Positions 44,993-53,744 of a stretch of DNA of 64,000 bases are shown one piece after another. The position numbers and the translations under genes are program-made. The notes beneath the pieces were generated by a model that searched no databases, was not told where the DNA came from, and saw only the letters and a list, made by a program, of their open reading frames with translations. The stretch is taken from NCBI GenBank assembly GCA_002049455.2, contig KV918790.1:186001-250000 (forward strand), written 5' to 3'. This DNA comes from Porphyra umbilicalis (Eukaryota > Rhodophyta > Bangiophyceae > Bangiales > Bangiaceae). The stretch's first letter is position 1; every line of letters begins with the position of its first letter.

Positions 44993-46348
44993 CTAGTACT
45001 CGTCCTCCGCGTCGGCGTCGACGCTCTCCAGGCCGACCTCCCTGTAGTCTTGTTCGAGCGCGGCCAGGTCCTCGCGGGCCTCTGAGAACTCGCCCTCCTC
45101 CAGCCCCTCCCCCACGTACCAGTGGACAAACGCGCGTTTGCTGTACAGGAGGTCAAACTTGGCGTCGATGCGGCCAAACACTTCCGCAATGGCCGTGCTG
45201 TTGGAAATCATGCACACCGCCCGGTTGACCGACGCCAAGTCCCCACCCGGCACCACCGTCGGTGGCTGGTTGTTGATGCCCGTCTTGAAGCCCGTCGGAC
45301 ACCAGTCGACAAACTGGATGCTCTTGCGCGTCTTGATCGCCCCCACCGCCGCGTTGACGTCCTTGGGCACGATATCCCCCCGGTACATGAGGCAGCACGA
45401 CATGTACTTGCCGACGTTGGGGTTGCACTTGGCCATCATGTTGGCCGGCTCAAACGCGGACGAGGTGATCTCGGCGACCGACAGCGACTCGTGGCCGGCC
45501 TTGTCCGCCGCAATAACCGGCGCGTAGGAGGAGAGCATAAAGTGGATGCGCGGGTAGGGGACGAGGTTGGTTTGAAACTCGTTGATGTCGACGTTGAGGG
45601 CGCCCTCAAACCGCAACGACGCGGTCAGCGTCGACACCACCTGCGCAATGAGCCGGTTGAGGTTGCCATACGTCGGCCGTTGGATGCCGAGCCGGTTCTT
45701 GCAAATGTCGTAAATGGCCTCATTGTCGAGGATCACCGCCACGTCCGTGTGCTCGAGCAGCGCGTGCGTCGACAGCACCGAGTTGTACGGCTCCACGACG
45801 GCGGTCGACACTTTGGGGGAGGGGTACACGGTGAAGGCGAGCTTGGACTTTTTGCCATAATCCACAGACAGCCGCTCCAGCAGCAGCGAGCCGAGGCCCG
45901 ACCCCGTCCCGCCGCCGACGGCGTTAAAGACGAGGAAGCCCTGCAGCCCCGAGCAGTTGTCGGCGAGCTTGCGGATGCGGTCGAGGGCCATCTCGAGAAT
46001 CTCCTTGCCGACCGTGTAGTGCCCCCGCGCATAGTTGTTGGCCGCATCCTCCTTGCCGCTAATCAAGTTGCCCGTGTGGTACAGCTGCCGGTAGCGGCCC
46101 GTCCGCACCTCGTCAATAACCGTCGGCTCGAGGTCGAGGAAGAGCGCGCGCGGCACGAACTTGTTGTCCTTGTGGCCCGTTTCCGCGAAAAAGGTGTTGA
46201 AGGCGCCGCTGTCCGTCGCGGCTGACGGCGCGTCGGGGAGGAGCGTCCCGTCGGGCCCAATGCCGTGCTCCATGCAAAACAGCTCCCAACACGAGTTGCC
46301 CACCTGGACGCCCGCCTGGCCCAGGTGGAGGGAGATAACCTCCCTCAT
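44993..46348 (-). CDS. TUA: Alpha-tubulin
   Basis: This is one intronless frame of 451 aa, the normal length. It begins [20 protein letters not shown], the alpha-tubulin N-terminus. The GTP-binding loop [16 protein letters not shown] is intact, as is the [16 protein letters not shown] segment of helix H8, with the alpha-type Glu needed to hydrolyse beta-tubulin GTP at the dimer interface. The C-tail ends EDEY with the terminal Tyr used in detyrosination. The loop that in most alpha-tubulins carries Lys40 reads [19 protein letters not shown], with no Lys, and the following turn ([12 protein letters not shown]) is about two residues longer than usual. Lack of the acetylation site fits an organism without cilia. 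It forms microtubules with beta-tubulin in spindle and cytoplasm. The open frame reaches upstream to 46615, but that part is G-run-derived low complexity. Confidence 0.97.
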   Translation of the reverse strand: MREVISLHLGQAGVQVGNSCWELFCMEHGIGPDGTLLPDAPSAATDSGAFNTFFAETGHKDNKFVPRALFLDLEPTVIDEVRTGRYRQLYHTGNLISGKEDAANNYARGHYTVGKEILEMALDRIRKLADNCSGLQGFLVFNAVGGGTGSGLGSLLLERLSVDYGKKSKLAFTVYPSPKVSTAVVEPYNSVLSTHALLEHTDVAVILDNEAIYDICKNRLGIQRPTYGNLNRLIAQVVSTLTASLRFEGALNVDINEFQTNLVPYPRIHFMLSSYAPVIAADKAGHESLSVAEITSSAFEPANMMAKCNPNVGKYMSCCLMYRGDIVPKDVNAAVGAIKTRKSIQFVDWCPTGFKTGINNQPPTVVPGGDLASVNRAVCMISNSTAIAEVFGRIDAKFDLLYSKRAFVHWYVGEGLEEGEFSEAREDLAALEQDYREVGLESVDADAEDEY

Positions 46349-47371
46349 GGTGACGGGGGGGGGGGGGGGGAGGGGGGGGGGGGCGACGCGGCGCGGGGGG
46401 GGGGGGGGGGGGGGGAGGCGCGTGGGGCAAAGGGCAGAGCGGCGCGGCGCGACAAAGGCGAGCACGTGGCGTGTCGGCGCGGGACAGGGCGGCGCACACG
46501 GCCACGCGCCGCGCGGTGGGGCGGTCGCAAAAGGGCGCCGCAACAGCAGACGGAAACGGCAACGGCGGCCACGCGCGACGCGACGGCGGCGGCACGGCGG
46601 GCGGGGCAGCCGCAACGGCGGCGCGCGACACGGGCGGGGGGGGGGGGCGGGGGGGCGGCGGCGCGCCGCGCTCGCACGCGCGAGCGTCCACGCGCGCGCC
46701 GGTCAACCGGGCGGCACGACACGCGTGGGGGTGGGCCGCCCCAGTCCCCCCCCCCCCCCCCGCGCGCGCGCCGCACGTGCGGCGGCGGCGGCAGCGACCG
46801 ACCGGCGGGGCCGCGCCCGCGCCGCCCGCGACGGATCGGGGCGCGCAGACGCCCGCGCGGGGGGGTGGCGAGCCCCGGGGGCGGTCGGGGGGGGGGCGGG
46901 GGGGGGGGCGACCGCTGGCGCCCGCCGCCGCGCACCGTCGGGGGTGGGGTGGGGTCCCCCCCCCCGCCACCGCCGCGCCGCCGACGCACGGCGGCGGGGC
47001 CGGCGGCGGGTGCCCCGTCGCCGCCCCCCTGCTGCCGCGGCGCTTGCCGTCGATCTGTGGGGGGGGGGGGCGTGGGGGCCGTGGCGCGCGGGACGCGTTT
47101 GAACCGAGTTCAAACGGGGGACACCCGGGTTTCAAGTGGCCCCCCCCCACATCGCACTGTGCTTCCCTTCTTTTGACTCCCGGGTTGACGGCAAGGGATC
47201 CATTCCCTTTACCTGCGCCCGATCAAGTCACCATAACGTTCCCGTACGGAATGGAGATGCAAACTTTGCGCCTCAATCTTCGAAACAGCCCCCGGCCGGG
47301 CGGATCACGCGGCGCCGTGGCGCCGCCGCCGCCCCGCGGCCACCACGGGCGGGAGGATCCCCCCGGGGGGG
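46349..47371. other. Tubulin 5' flank with extreme G/C runs
   Basis: The G runs at 46355-46382 and 46397-46414 lie within 70 bases upstream of the start codon, followed by GC-rich low complexity to about 47060. No TATA box is visible next to the gene. The long runs could form G-quadruplexes. Open frames here are composition artefacts. Confidence 0.5.
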
Positions 47372-48652
47372 CGTCGCTGCAGGGGGAAAACCAACAGATC
47401 GCCGAACAGAAATGTTTGTTTGGCAACAGGCAAACAAAAGCCGATCTGTTGGTCCGTCTGCTCGGGCAACAAAGCCCTAACAGAATGCCATTCTGTTCGC
47501 CGATAGTGTTGACCTCTCTCGAGGGGGAACCATGCACGTGCCAGGCCCTCATGAGCGTAACGTCTCCAATCCGGTGCCTAACGAAGAACCAAGAGAGGTG
47601 GCATCTCTATACACACTTAAACATCCTACTGTCAACTAATGCATGCTCGCATCATCATAAACATCCGCAAGTATGGTAGAAACTTCACAGCGTTGTCGGA
47701 TGAGCGGCATTATGCAATCTCCCTGTGAGACCTCACCGTGGGAGGCTGCCTTCCACCTCGCGCTCGCAGCCACCCACGCCCCGCGCACCGTCGTCGCCCA
47801 TGTCGTCTTCGCCCGCCGGACGCTACCGCCATCTTTCTCGCAACACGCTGCCGCTTTGCCGCCCTACCCCCCTCGCCGCCTTTCCGTCTCGTCCCACTGC
47901 GGCTCCTGGCCCTTGCCTCGCCTTCCCACCCGCTCTGTGGACGCATGCCCTCCATGAGCGCTTCTCGACGCCAAGCGTACGTTCCATGCCACACTCTCCG
48001 CCCGCGAATGCCCCCCCACCCCAACCCCTCCGTGTGCTCCTCCTGGTCCGTCTCCTTTCCACCTCGACATGCACTGAACATTTGTTGCCGCACGACCGTG
48101 GATCCACGGTTCTGCTGGCTGGGTGGCTGCATGTGACGTGAGCTTGTTTTGTTTTTGACGTTGCTGACCATAAATGGACTGACTTGCTCCTGTGCTCAGT
48201 GTGTTCTTTACTTGGCCTTCTGGGCACGGTGTTTCCTTCACGTGGTACTGTTGAGATGTCTGTGTCCACCGGGCTCTTGGTCGTCGCGTTTAGCGTAGAG
48301 ATGGTAGCCGCAAAAAAACGGACGTGGGCCTCTCGACACATCGGGAAGGTGCAGCCCGAGGTGCAACGGTCAGCAGAGACCAAATCATCAGATCATATAT
48401 ATTTAAGATGCAGGCAAAGGACTCTGGGATACTTCACCTCATTGCATCGTCTAAGACGCTGTCATCTAAACCTCTATTTAAGGCCGTCGAGCTCGTGTGC
48501 CCTGCCTATTCCGCCCGTTTCTGGCACAATCCCGCGATCCAGAGCCGAGCACCCGAACATTAATAGAACAGAATCGCGTTTATTGACTGCTTGTTCGGTA
48601 ACGCGCGCCGGAATAGAATCGCGTTCTGTTGAGGCTGCCCCCTGCAGCGACG
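47372..48652. mobile_element. 1.28-kb element with terminal inverted repeats, no transposase
   Basis: The ends are a perfect 15-bp inverted repeat, CGTCGCTGCAGGGGG at 47372-47386 and its inverse at 48638-48652. Similarity continues inward through AACAGA..CGC-like bases. Just inside the ends are several GAACAGAAT/ATTCTGTTC motifs in both orientations (47406, 47480, 48567, 48625) and a hairpin ACCAACAGATCG...CGATCTGTTGGT (47390-47453). Both flanks are G-rich, so the target duplication is ambiguous. The interior (47700-48200) has no recognised coding sequence. It is likely a non-autonomous DNA transposon upstream of alpha-tubulin. Confidence 0.6.
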
Positions 48653-49080
48653 GGGGATCATCGCCCCCGCGGCGGCAGCGATGCCGCGGCTCAGGGCCCT
48701 GCGAGCGGCCGGCCGCGGCCGCCGCCGCCGCGCCCGCGCCGGCCGGCGCGGCAGGCGCACGGCGGGCGCCACCGGCGCCGCCGACGTGTCGGCGGCACTG
48801 CCGTTGCGCGGCGCGCCCCGCCGGCCGCCTGCCCCCCCGCCCGCGGCGGCGGGCGCCGTCGGCGCCGCGGCGCCGCCATGGCGCCGCCCCCACCCCCCGC
48901 CTTTGCGGCCGCCCCCGCCCCCGCCCCCGCCCTGCGCCGGCGCCCGCCGCCGCGGGGCCGCCGCGCCGCCGCGCGGCGGCGCCCCCCCCCCGCGGTGCGG
49001 TGCGGGGGCGCCCCGGTGGGGGGCAGGACCCCCCCCCCCCCCCCCCCCCCCGCCTCCCCCCCCCCTCCCCCCCGCCGCCG
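48653..49080. other. Low-complexity region before KDPG aldolase
   Basis: Ala/Pro/Arg-rich coding potential in the aldolase frame from a Met at 48681 might be a plastid transit peptide or leader, but 49027-49050 is a long C run and composition alone can explain the open frame. Confidence 0.35.
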
Positions 49081-49094
49081 CCGCCGCCGCGCGG

Positions 49095-50022
49095 CGCGCG
49101 ACGACCGCCCGCCTCCGCCGCTCCGGCGTTGTGGCGGTGCTGCGCTTCCCCTCTGCGGCCGCCACCCTCCGCGCCGCCGCCGCCGCCATTGCCGGCGGCG
49201 TCACAGCCGTGGAGGTGACGCTCACGACGCCCTCGGCGGTGGGGGTCATTGCGCACCTGACCGCCGCGCACCCGCGCGTGGCGGTGGGGGCGGGCACCGT
49301 GTTGGGGGGGGGGGGGCGGCGGCGGCGGTGGCGGCCGGCGCCGCGTTTGTCATGAGCCCGGTGGGGGTGGGGGGGGGGGGGGGACCCGTGGGTGGGGGCT
49401 GTCGAAGCGGCGGGGGGGTCGTCGTGCCGGGCGCGGGGACGCCGTCAGAGGTGTGGGCGGCGGGGGGGGGGGGGGGGGCGCATCGTCAAGGTCTTTCCCG
49501 TGTCGGCGTTTGGTACGTTTGTTGGGGGGGGGGGGGGGGGTGGATGCCGGCCTGCCGACCGCGGGTGGTGGGCTAGAGGGAGCGCCGCCGCGGTCGTCGC
49601 CCCGAGCGCCGCGTTGCCATTGGCGCACGGCGGATGTGGGCGCCGCCGCCGGCGGCGCGGGGCGGGGCGTCAGACCAGACCGCCAGCAGCCGACGAGCGG
49701 TGGCGGCCCGCCACGAGCGTCCCGCGACTGACCCGTGGTGCCGCCGCCCGTCCCGTGCCCCCCCCCCCCCCCCCCCCCCCCCAGGTGGCGTCGACTACAT
49801 CCGCGCGCTCTCTGGCCCCTTCCCCCACATCCCCCTCCTCCCCACCTCGGGGGTGCGCCTGGAGGAGCTCCCCGCCCTCCTCGCCCTCGACACGGTCGTG
49901 GCGGTCGGCGTCAGCGGGCAGCTGTGGGGGACGGCCGCCGCAGCGGCCGCCGGGGACGAGGAGGCCGCGTGGGGGGCCGTCACGGAGCGCGCGCGCGCGT
50001 GGGTGGCCGTTGCCGACGCGGC

Positions 50023-50062
<40 letters not shown>

Positions 50063-50107
50063 CCCCCGCGCGCGCCCGACGGGGAGGGGGGAGGCGCCGC
50101 GCCCTGA
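49095..50107 (+). CDS. 2-keto-3-deoxy-6-phosphogluconate (KDPG) aldolase
   Basis: KDPG aldolase splits 2-keto-3-deoxy-6-phosphogluconate into pyruvate and glyceraldehyde 3-phosphate in the Entner-Doudoroff route. The family order is clear: LRRSGVVAVLRF, GVTAVEVTLTT (catalytic Glu), VAVGAGTVL, AAGAAFVMSP, VVVPGAGTPSEVWAA, GRIVKVFPVSAFG (Schiff-base Lys), then IRALSGPFPHIPLLPTSGV. These blocks lie in alternating frames. The frame changes at each G run (49304-49316, 49369-49383, 49412-49418 and 49462-49478). A normal intron, 49513-49784 (GTACGT..CCAG), joins FG to GVDYIR. The last block runs in one frame to the stop at 50107, with a low-complexity tail. The start is uncertain: an in-frame Met lies at 48681, in low complexity. 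Either run lengths are wrong in the assembly or this copy is a pseudogene; conservation of every block argues for the first. Confidence 0.8.
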
Positions 50108-50693
50108 CGGGCGGGTCGGTTCTGTTTTTTTTTTTTGGGGGGGGGGGGGTGGGGGGTATGCCCCAGCCCCCCGCGCGCTTTGTGGCGCGGCCGCGGCGGG
50201 GTGGGTGCGGGCGGGCGCCGCCCGCGGCGGCGGCGGCGGCGGGTGCCGCCGCCCGCGGGCGTGCGCGCGCCCGCCCGTGGCCCGCCGCGCGGCGGCGTGG
50301 GGGGCGGCCGGCGGGCGGCGGCGGCGGCGGCGGCACGCGCGGGGCGGGGCGGGGCGGTGCGTCGGCGGCGCGCCCGCGTGGGGGGGGGGGGGGGGCGGCC
50401 GCTCCACCCACCACGGGGCCGCGGGGGGGGGGGAGCGTGGCGGGGGGGGTGGGGGGCGCCCCAATTTGCCGGGCGGGCGGGGACCGGGGCCGCCGGCCCC
50501 GCGGCGGGGACGCGCCCCGCCGCCACGGGCGCGGGCGGGGGAGGGCGCGAGGCGGGTCGCAAAAAAAAAAAAGAAAAGAAAGAAAAAAAAGAAACACGGT
50601 GCACCGCCCCTAACACCTTGCGTGGGCGGCCGCGTCGGCGGGGGCGCCCCCCCCCCCGCCCCCCCCGCCTTGGCCGCCGCCGCCGCCGCCGGC

Positions 50694-50734
<41 letters not shown>

Positions 50735-50898
50735 CATCCCCGCGGCGACCCCCCCCGGCTCCACGCCACCATTGCCGTTGGGGACCCCCCCCCCGCCCCG
50801 TGCACACGGAGCGGCGGCGGCGGGGGGGCCCCCCCCCCACAGCGGCAGGCGCAGGTGCACCCCCCCCCCCCCCCCCCCCCCCCCTCCCCCCTCCGCGG
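50108..50898. other. Convergent spacer of homopolymers and GGC repeats
   Basis: It contains long G and C runs, a purine stretch (A/G, 50560-50600) and a (GGC)n array at about 50693-50745. It separates the 3' ends of the aldolase and the pterin synthase. Long open frames on both strands are artefacts of the composition. Confidence 0.6.
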
Positions 50899-51258
50899 CC
50901 GATAAATGGCGACCGCCGACGCCGTCTCCCGCACGCGCACCTCGGCGAGGCCCGGGAGCTCCCCCACCAGCCGCCCAAACACCCACCCCGCAATGTACTC
51001 GGCGGTTGGGGAGTCGCTGCGGAGCGACTCGTTGAGGTGCCGGTGGTCGAGGTCCGCCGCGACGAGGCGGCGGGCGGCGGCCGAGATGGCGCCAAAGTCG
51101 GCAACCATGTTGACCGTCGGCCCCGACGCCGCGAGGCGCTCCCCTTGGACGACGAGCGTGAGGGTGTACGAGTGGCCGTGCAGGCGCGAGCACTTGCCGT
51201 CGTGGTGGGTGAGGGTGTGGGAGGCTTCAAAGGTGACGGACTTTTCGAGGGAGTACAT
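50899..51258 (-). CDS. 6-pyruvoyltetrahydropterin synthase / QueD family protein
   Basis: The start is the ATG at 51258-51256 (MYSLEKSVTFEASHTLTHHD). Zinc ligands are His14, His27 and His29. The catalytic Cys23 stands in GKCSRLHGHSY, the CxxxHGH motif. The Asp-His pair is in LDHRHLNE (Asp71, His72), and the substrate Glu is in VRVRETASAVAIYR. About 120 residues match the whole family. Members convert 7,8-dihydroneopterin triphosphate to 6-pyruvoyltetrahydropterin or 6-carboxytetrahydropterin (biopterin or queuosine-type pathways); sequence alone does not decide which. The frame does not stop after IYRPRRG but runs into a G run of more than 20 bases, so the real stop is hidden by a run-length error or lies in the run's other frame. 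The given lower end marks the last conserved residue. Confidence 0.85.
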
Positions 51259-52169
51259 GGTGAGGGGGGGGGGGGGGGGGGGCAGGAAGAGGGAGAAAGG
51301 GAGCAGTAGAGGGGGGTGAAGGGTGCCAAGGGGTCGGGCCGGCCGCGGCGGCGCGTGGCGGCCGTGCCCAGCCACGAGCGGGCCGACGCGCGCCGCGTCT
51401 GGCGCGCAGACGCCGACCCGGGGGCCGCGTGAGTAGACGAGAGGGATAAAGGACGTTGCGGAGGGCGGCGCCAACGCAGGTGACGAGCCGTCCCGGCAGC
51501 GTCGCCGTCGGTGGCGTGGCGGCTCGGGGGAGTGCCGGCGGGGCGACGCGCGCCGGCGACCGTGGCGGCCGGCGTCGGCGGAGCATGACGCGAGAGGTGC
51601 GTGGCGCGCGCGCCGCGACGCCGTCCATTGCGCGGGGCTGGGTGGGCGTGATCCCCCCCACAAACTACACGAATTGAAAAAGATTGGTCGGTCGGATGCA
51701 ACATTTGTGTGAAAAATACGCCAGGGAAGCGCGCCCTTGCCAAACTCCACGGGCGGGGCGGCGCGCGGCGCATGTGGTTCCACCCGACGAGCCGCGGGTC
51801 GTTCCGACCGTTGTGGTGGCGCGCCACCGCCCAGGTCCCCATGCTATGGGGCGATTTTTTTTACTTTGATTACCTAGGGCAGGCTTCAGTTTGATTTCCA
51901 CGTGACTTTAGTGTACTTGTGAAGTTGACACGTGTTCAAGAAATCCATTACAGTTTTTCTGTAGAAATCTCAGAAGGTCACACTTGTTCGTTTGCTTCGA
52001 AGCAAACGGACCGGCGGTGTCCGTACGGACGCGACCACTCGGCGGTAGTCGTGGAACGCCTTGTGTGCTGCGGCGGCGATGCGTGGGAAAGCACCGCCTC
52101 GGAGTACTGAGTGGAGATGTGCAGGGGGCCCCGTGGGGCACCGCCTATTGTGAAAGAGGGGGAGTAGTA
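51259..52169. other. Upstream region of the pterin synthase; no gene seen
   Basis: A G run lies at 51265-51281, just before the start codon on the minus strand. Perfect palindromes GTTTGCTTCGAAGCAAAC (51990-52007) and GTCCGTACGGAC (near 52018) occur in the far part. No coding motif is seen. Confidence 0.4.
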
Positions 52170-52301
52170 CAGCCGTTCTCCCAAAAATCCCGCACTCCAA
52201 CAGTTGCAAAAGAGTTCCAAATCGGCCTCTACGACCCAGCAGAGGACGATTTGGAACTATTTTGTAACAGTTGGAGTGCGGGATTTTTCGGAGAACGGCT
52301 G
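52170..52301. mobile_element. 132-bp hairpin MITE flanked by TA
   Basis: The element starts CAGCCGTTCTCC and ends GGAGAACGGCTG and is an almost perfect inverted repeat of about 55 bases per arm, with few mismatches and an unpaired centre of about 20 bases. It is flanked by TA on both sides (52168-52169, 52302-52303), the target site of Tc1/mariner elements. It has no coding capacity. It lies 57 bases from the left end of the Harbinger element. Confidence 0.85.
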
Positions 52302-52358
52302 TAGAGATGGGTTTCTTGATTGCCAGATGTGGACGAGTCACCGGGGGCAGACGAGTAA

Positions 52359-52378
52359 GAGCACACCCAGCAACGTCG
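52359..52378 (+). repeat. Left terminal inverted repeat of the Harbinger element
   Basis: It is identical, in inverse, to 63711-63730. A related copy (CAACCTAGCAATGTCG) follows about 80 bases inside, and a 14-bp core copy lies at 62504-62517. Confidence 0.9.
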
Positions 52379-53744
52379 CCAGTTCACACACGTAGCCGAT
52401 GTTCGTGCCACGTTGTCCACGTGGCAGATATACGCACAACCTAGCAATGTCGGCGTTCGTTCCGGCTTCACAAACGGTGCGGGACCCACAGAACGTGTTA
52501 AAAAACTGAAAGTAATTACAACCGGATAACTCAGGCGTCGTTCGTACACTCGTTCGCATCGTACGAACCCTCCCCCAAAAACGGCCTCCATTCTCCTGCG
52601 TTCGCATGATACGAACACTAGAGCGAGCCCATACTGGCCAATTTGAGGTCGAATGCGGTCAATGTGGCTGCTGAAGCTCATTTCAAACCAATAACAAGCA
52701 CTGCCACGTCGCACGGGCTTGATCCCGGACGCGAGAGGCAGAGCAGGCCGTCAAGTACAACGATTCCACGAGGGCCGCTCCGGTCAGCCCAGACAGGAAC
52801 TGCGGACCGTTGGCCATAAATGTTAGTGGAACAGCGGGGCCGGTGGACACCGATGCGAGGGCCTACCGCTTGCCCGACCCTGTCAATGGCTGCATGGCTG
52901 GATTTACGCCTGAATGGGAGTGTCGGGAATAGCTTCCACACTTTGGGGACGCCAACGTGGCCCCGCACAAGCAGAGCATAGAACGTTGCTGCTGGCAGCG
53001 CCGAGGCCGATCCTGCGGCTGGCGCCGACGGCCAAAGCGTTGTTGACACGCCGCGTTAGGCCTGGCTGGAGGTCAGAGTGCTCTCGGTGAGGATGACCCG
53101 TCAGGACAAATTCTGTGGCTCTAATTGACCGACCTGGCCAAGAGGCGCGGGGCCAACGGTCAGCCCTGGAGAGACACGGGGCTGCTCTGGTGCACGCACG
53201 GGCCTATCATGAGTCATGTAAGCTACCCCGTCGCCGAGCGTGTGGCTCGAAAACTCTAAAACAGGGGGGTCGCTGAGCCGTTCGGTGACCTGCTGTCCGT
53301 CGAGTCGGGCCCTGCGCGAAGTCCAGGCATGTATGGAGGTGGAAGGTCCAGTTTCGTGAACCGTGGCGTCTGGCTGATCAGCCGCTTGCGAGTCCCACGG
53401 AAGACCTCATCAGGAGGGTTCGAGAGCACCCATCCCGCCTGCAGGTAGTGTGAGGGACGGTCAATCGCTTTTGCCGCGAGACTGCATCGATCCCAGCCAT
53501 GTGAGGCGCCCCCGCGTCACAGGCATATTGGGGAGGGGGGAGGGGGCACACAAGATGGGCGCCGCCCTCACACGGGCTACAGTGCAAGACCGTCACCACG
53601 TCGGTCGCCACGGCTGTCACCGCTGTCGTCACCACCGCGGCGGCCCGCGCCATCACCGCTCCCACGGACCCCGTCGCGACGCACGATCTTTCACCGCCGA
53701 CACCAACCACAATACCCTGGTCTCGCTCCGCCCCGACTATTCCC
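52379..53744. promoter_or_regulatory. Left subterminal region with repeated motifs; transposase upstream region
   Basis: The motif CGTTCGCAT(CG or GA)TACGAAC occurs at 52551-52568 and 52599-52616. A matching inverse, CGTTCACATTCGTCGTACGAAC, is near the right end (63513-63534). Such subterminal repeats usually bind the transposase or its MYB-like partner. The rest, up to the transposase start, holds no recognised gene and probably includes its promoter. Confidence 0.5.

Noticed and set aside
46349-47150. N-terminal extension of alpha-tubulin in the open frame up to 46615 and long frames on the other strand
   Set aside because: MREVIS at 46348 is the conserved start; upstream codons come from G runs.
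49795-51783. A 662-codon minus-strand protein and a 547-codon plus-strand protein spanning 49.4-51.8 kb
   Set aside because: Only the pterin synthase and aldolase blocks inside them are conserved; the rest is translated homopolymer sequence.
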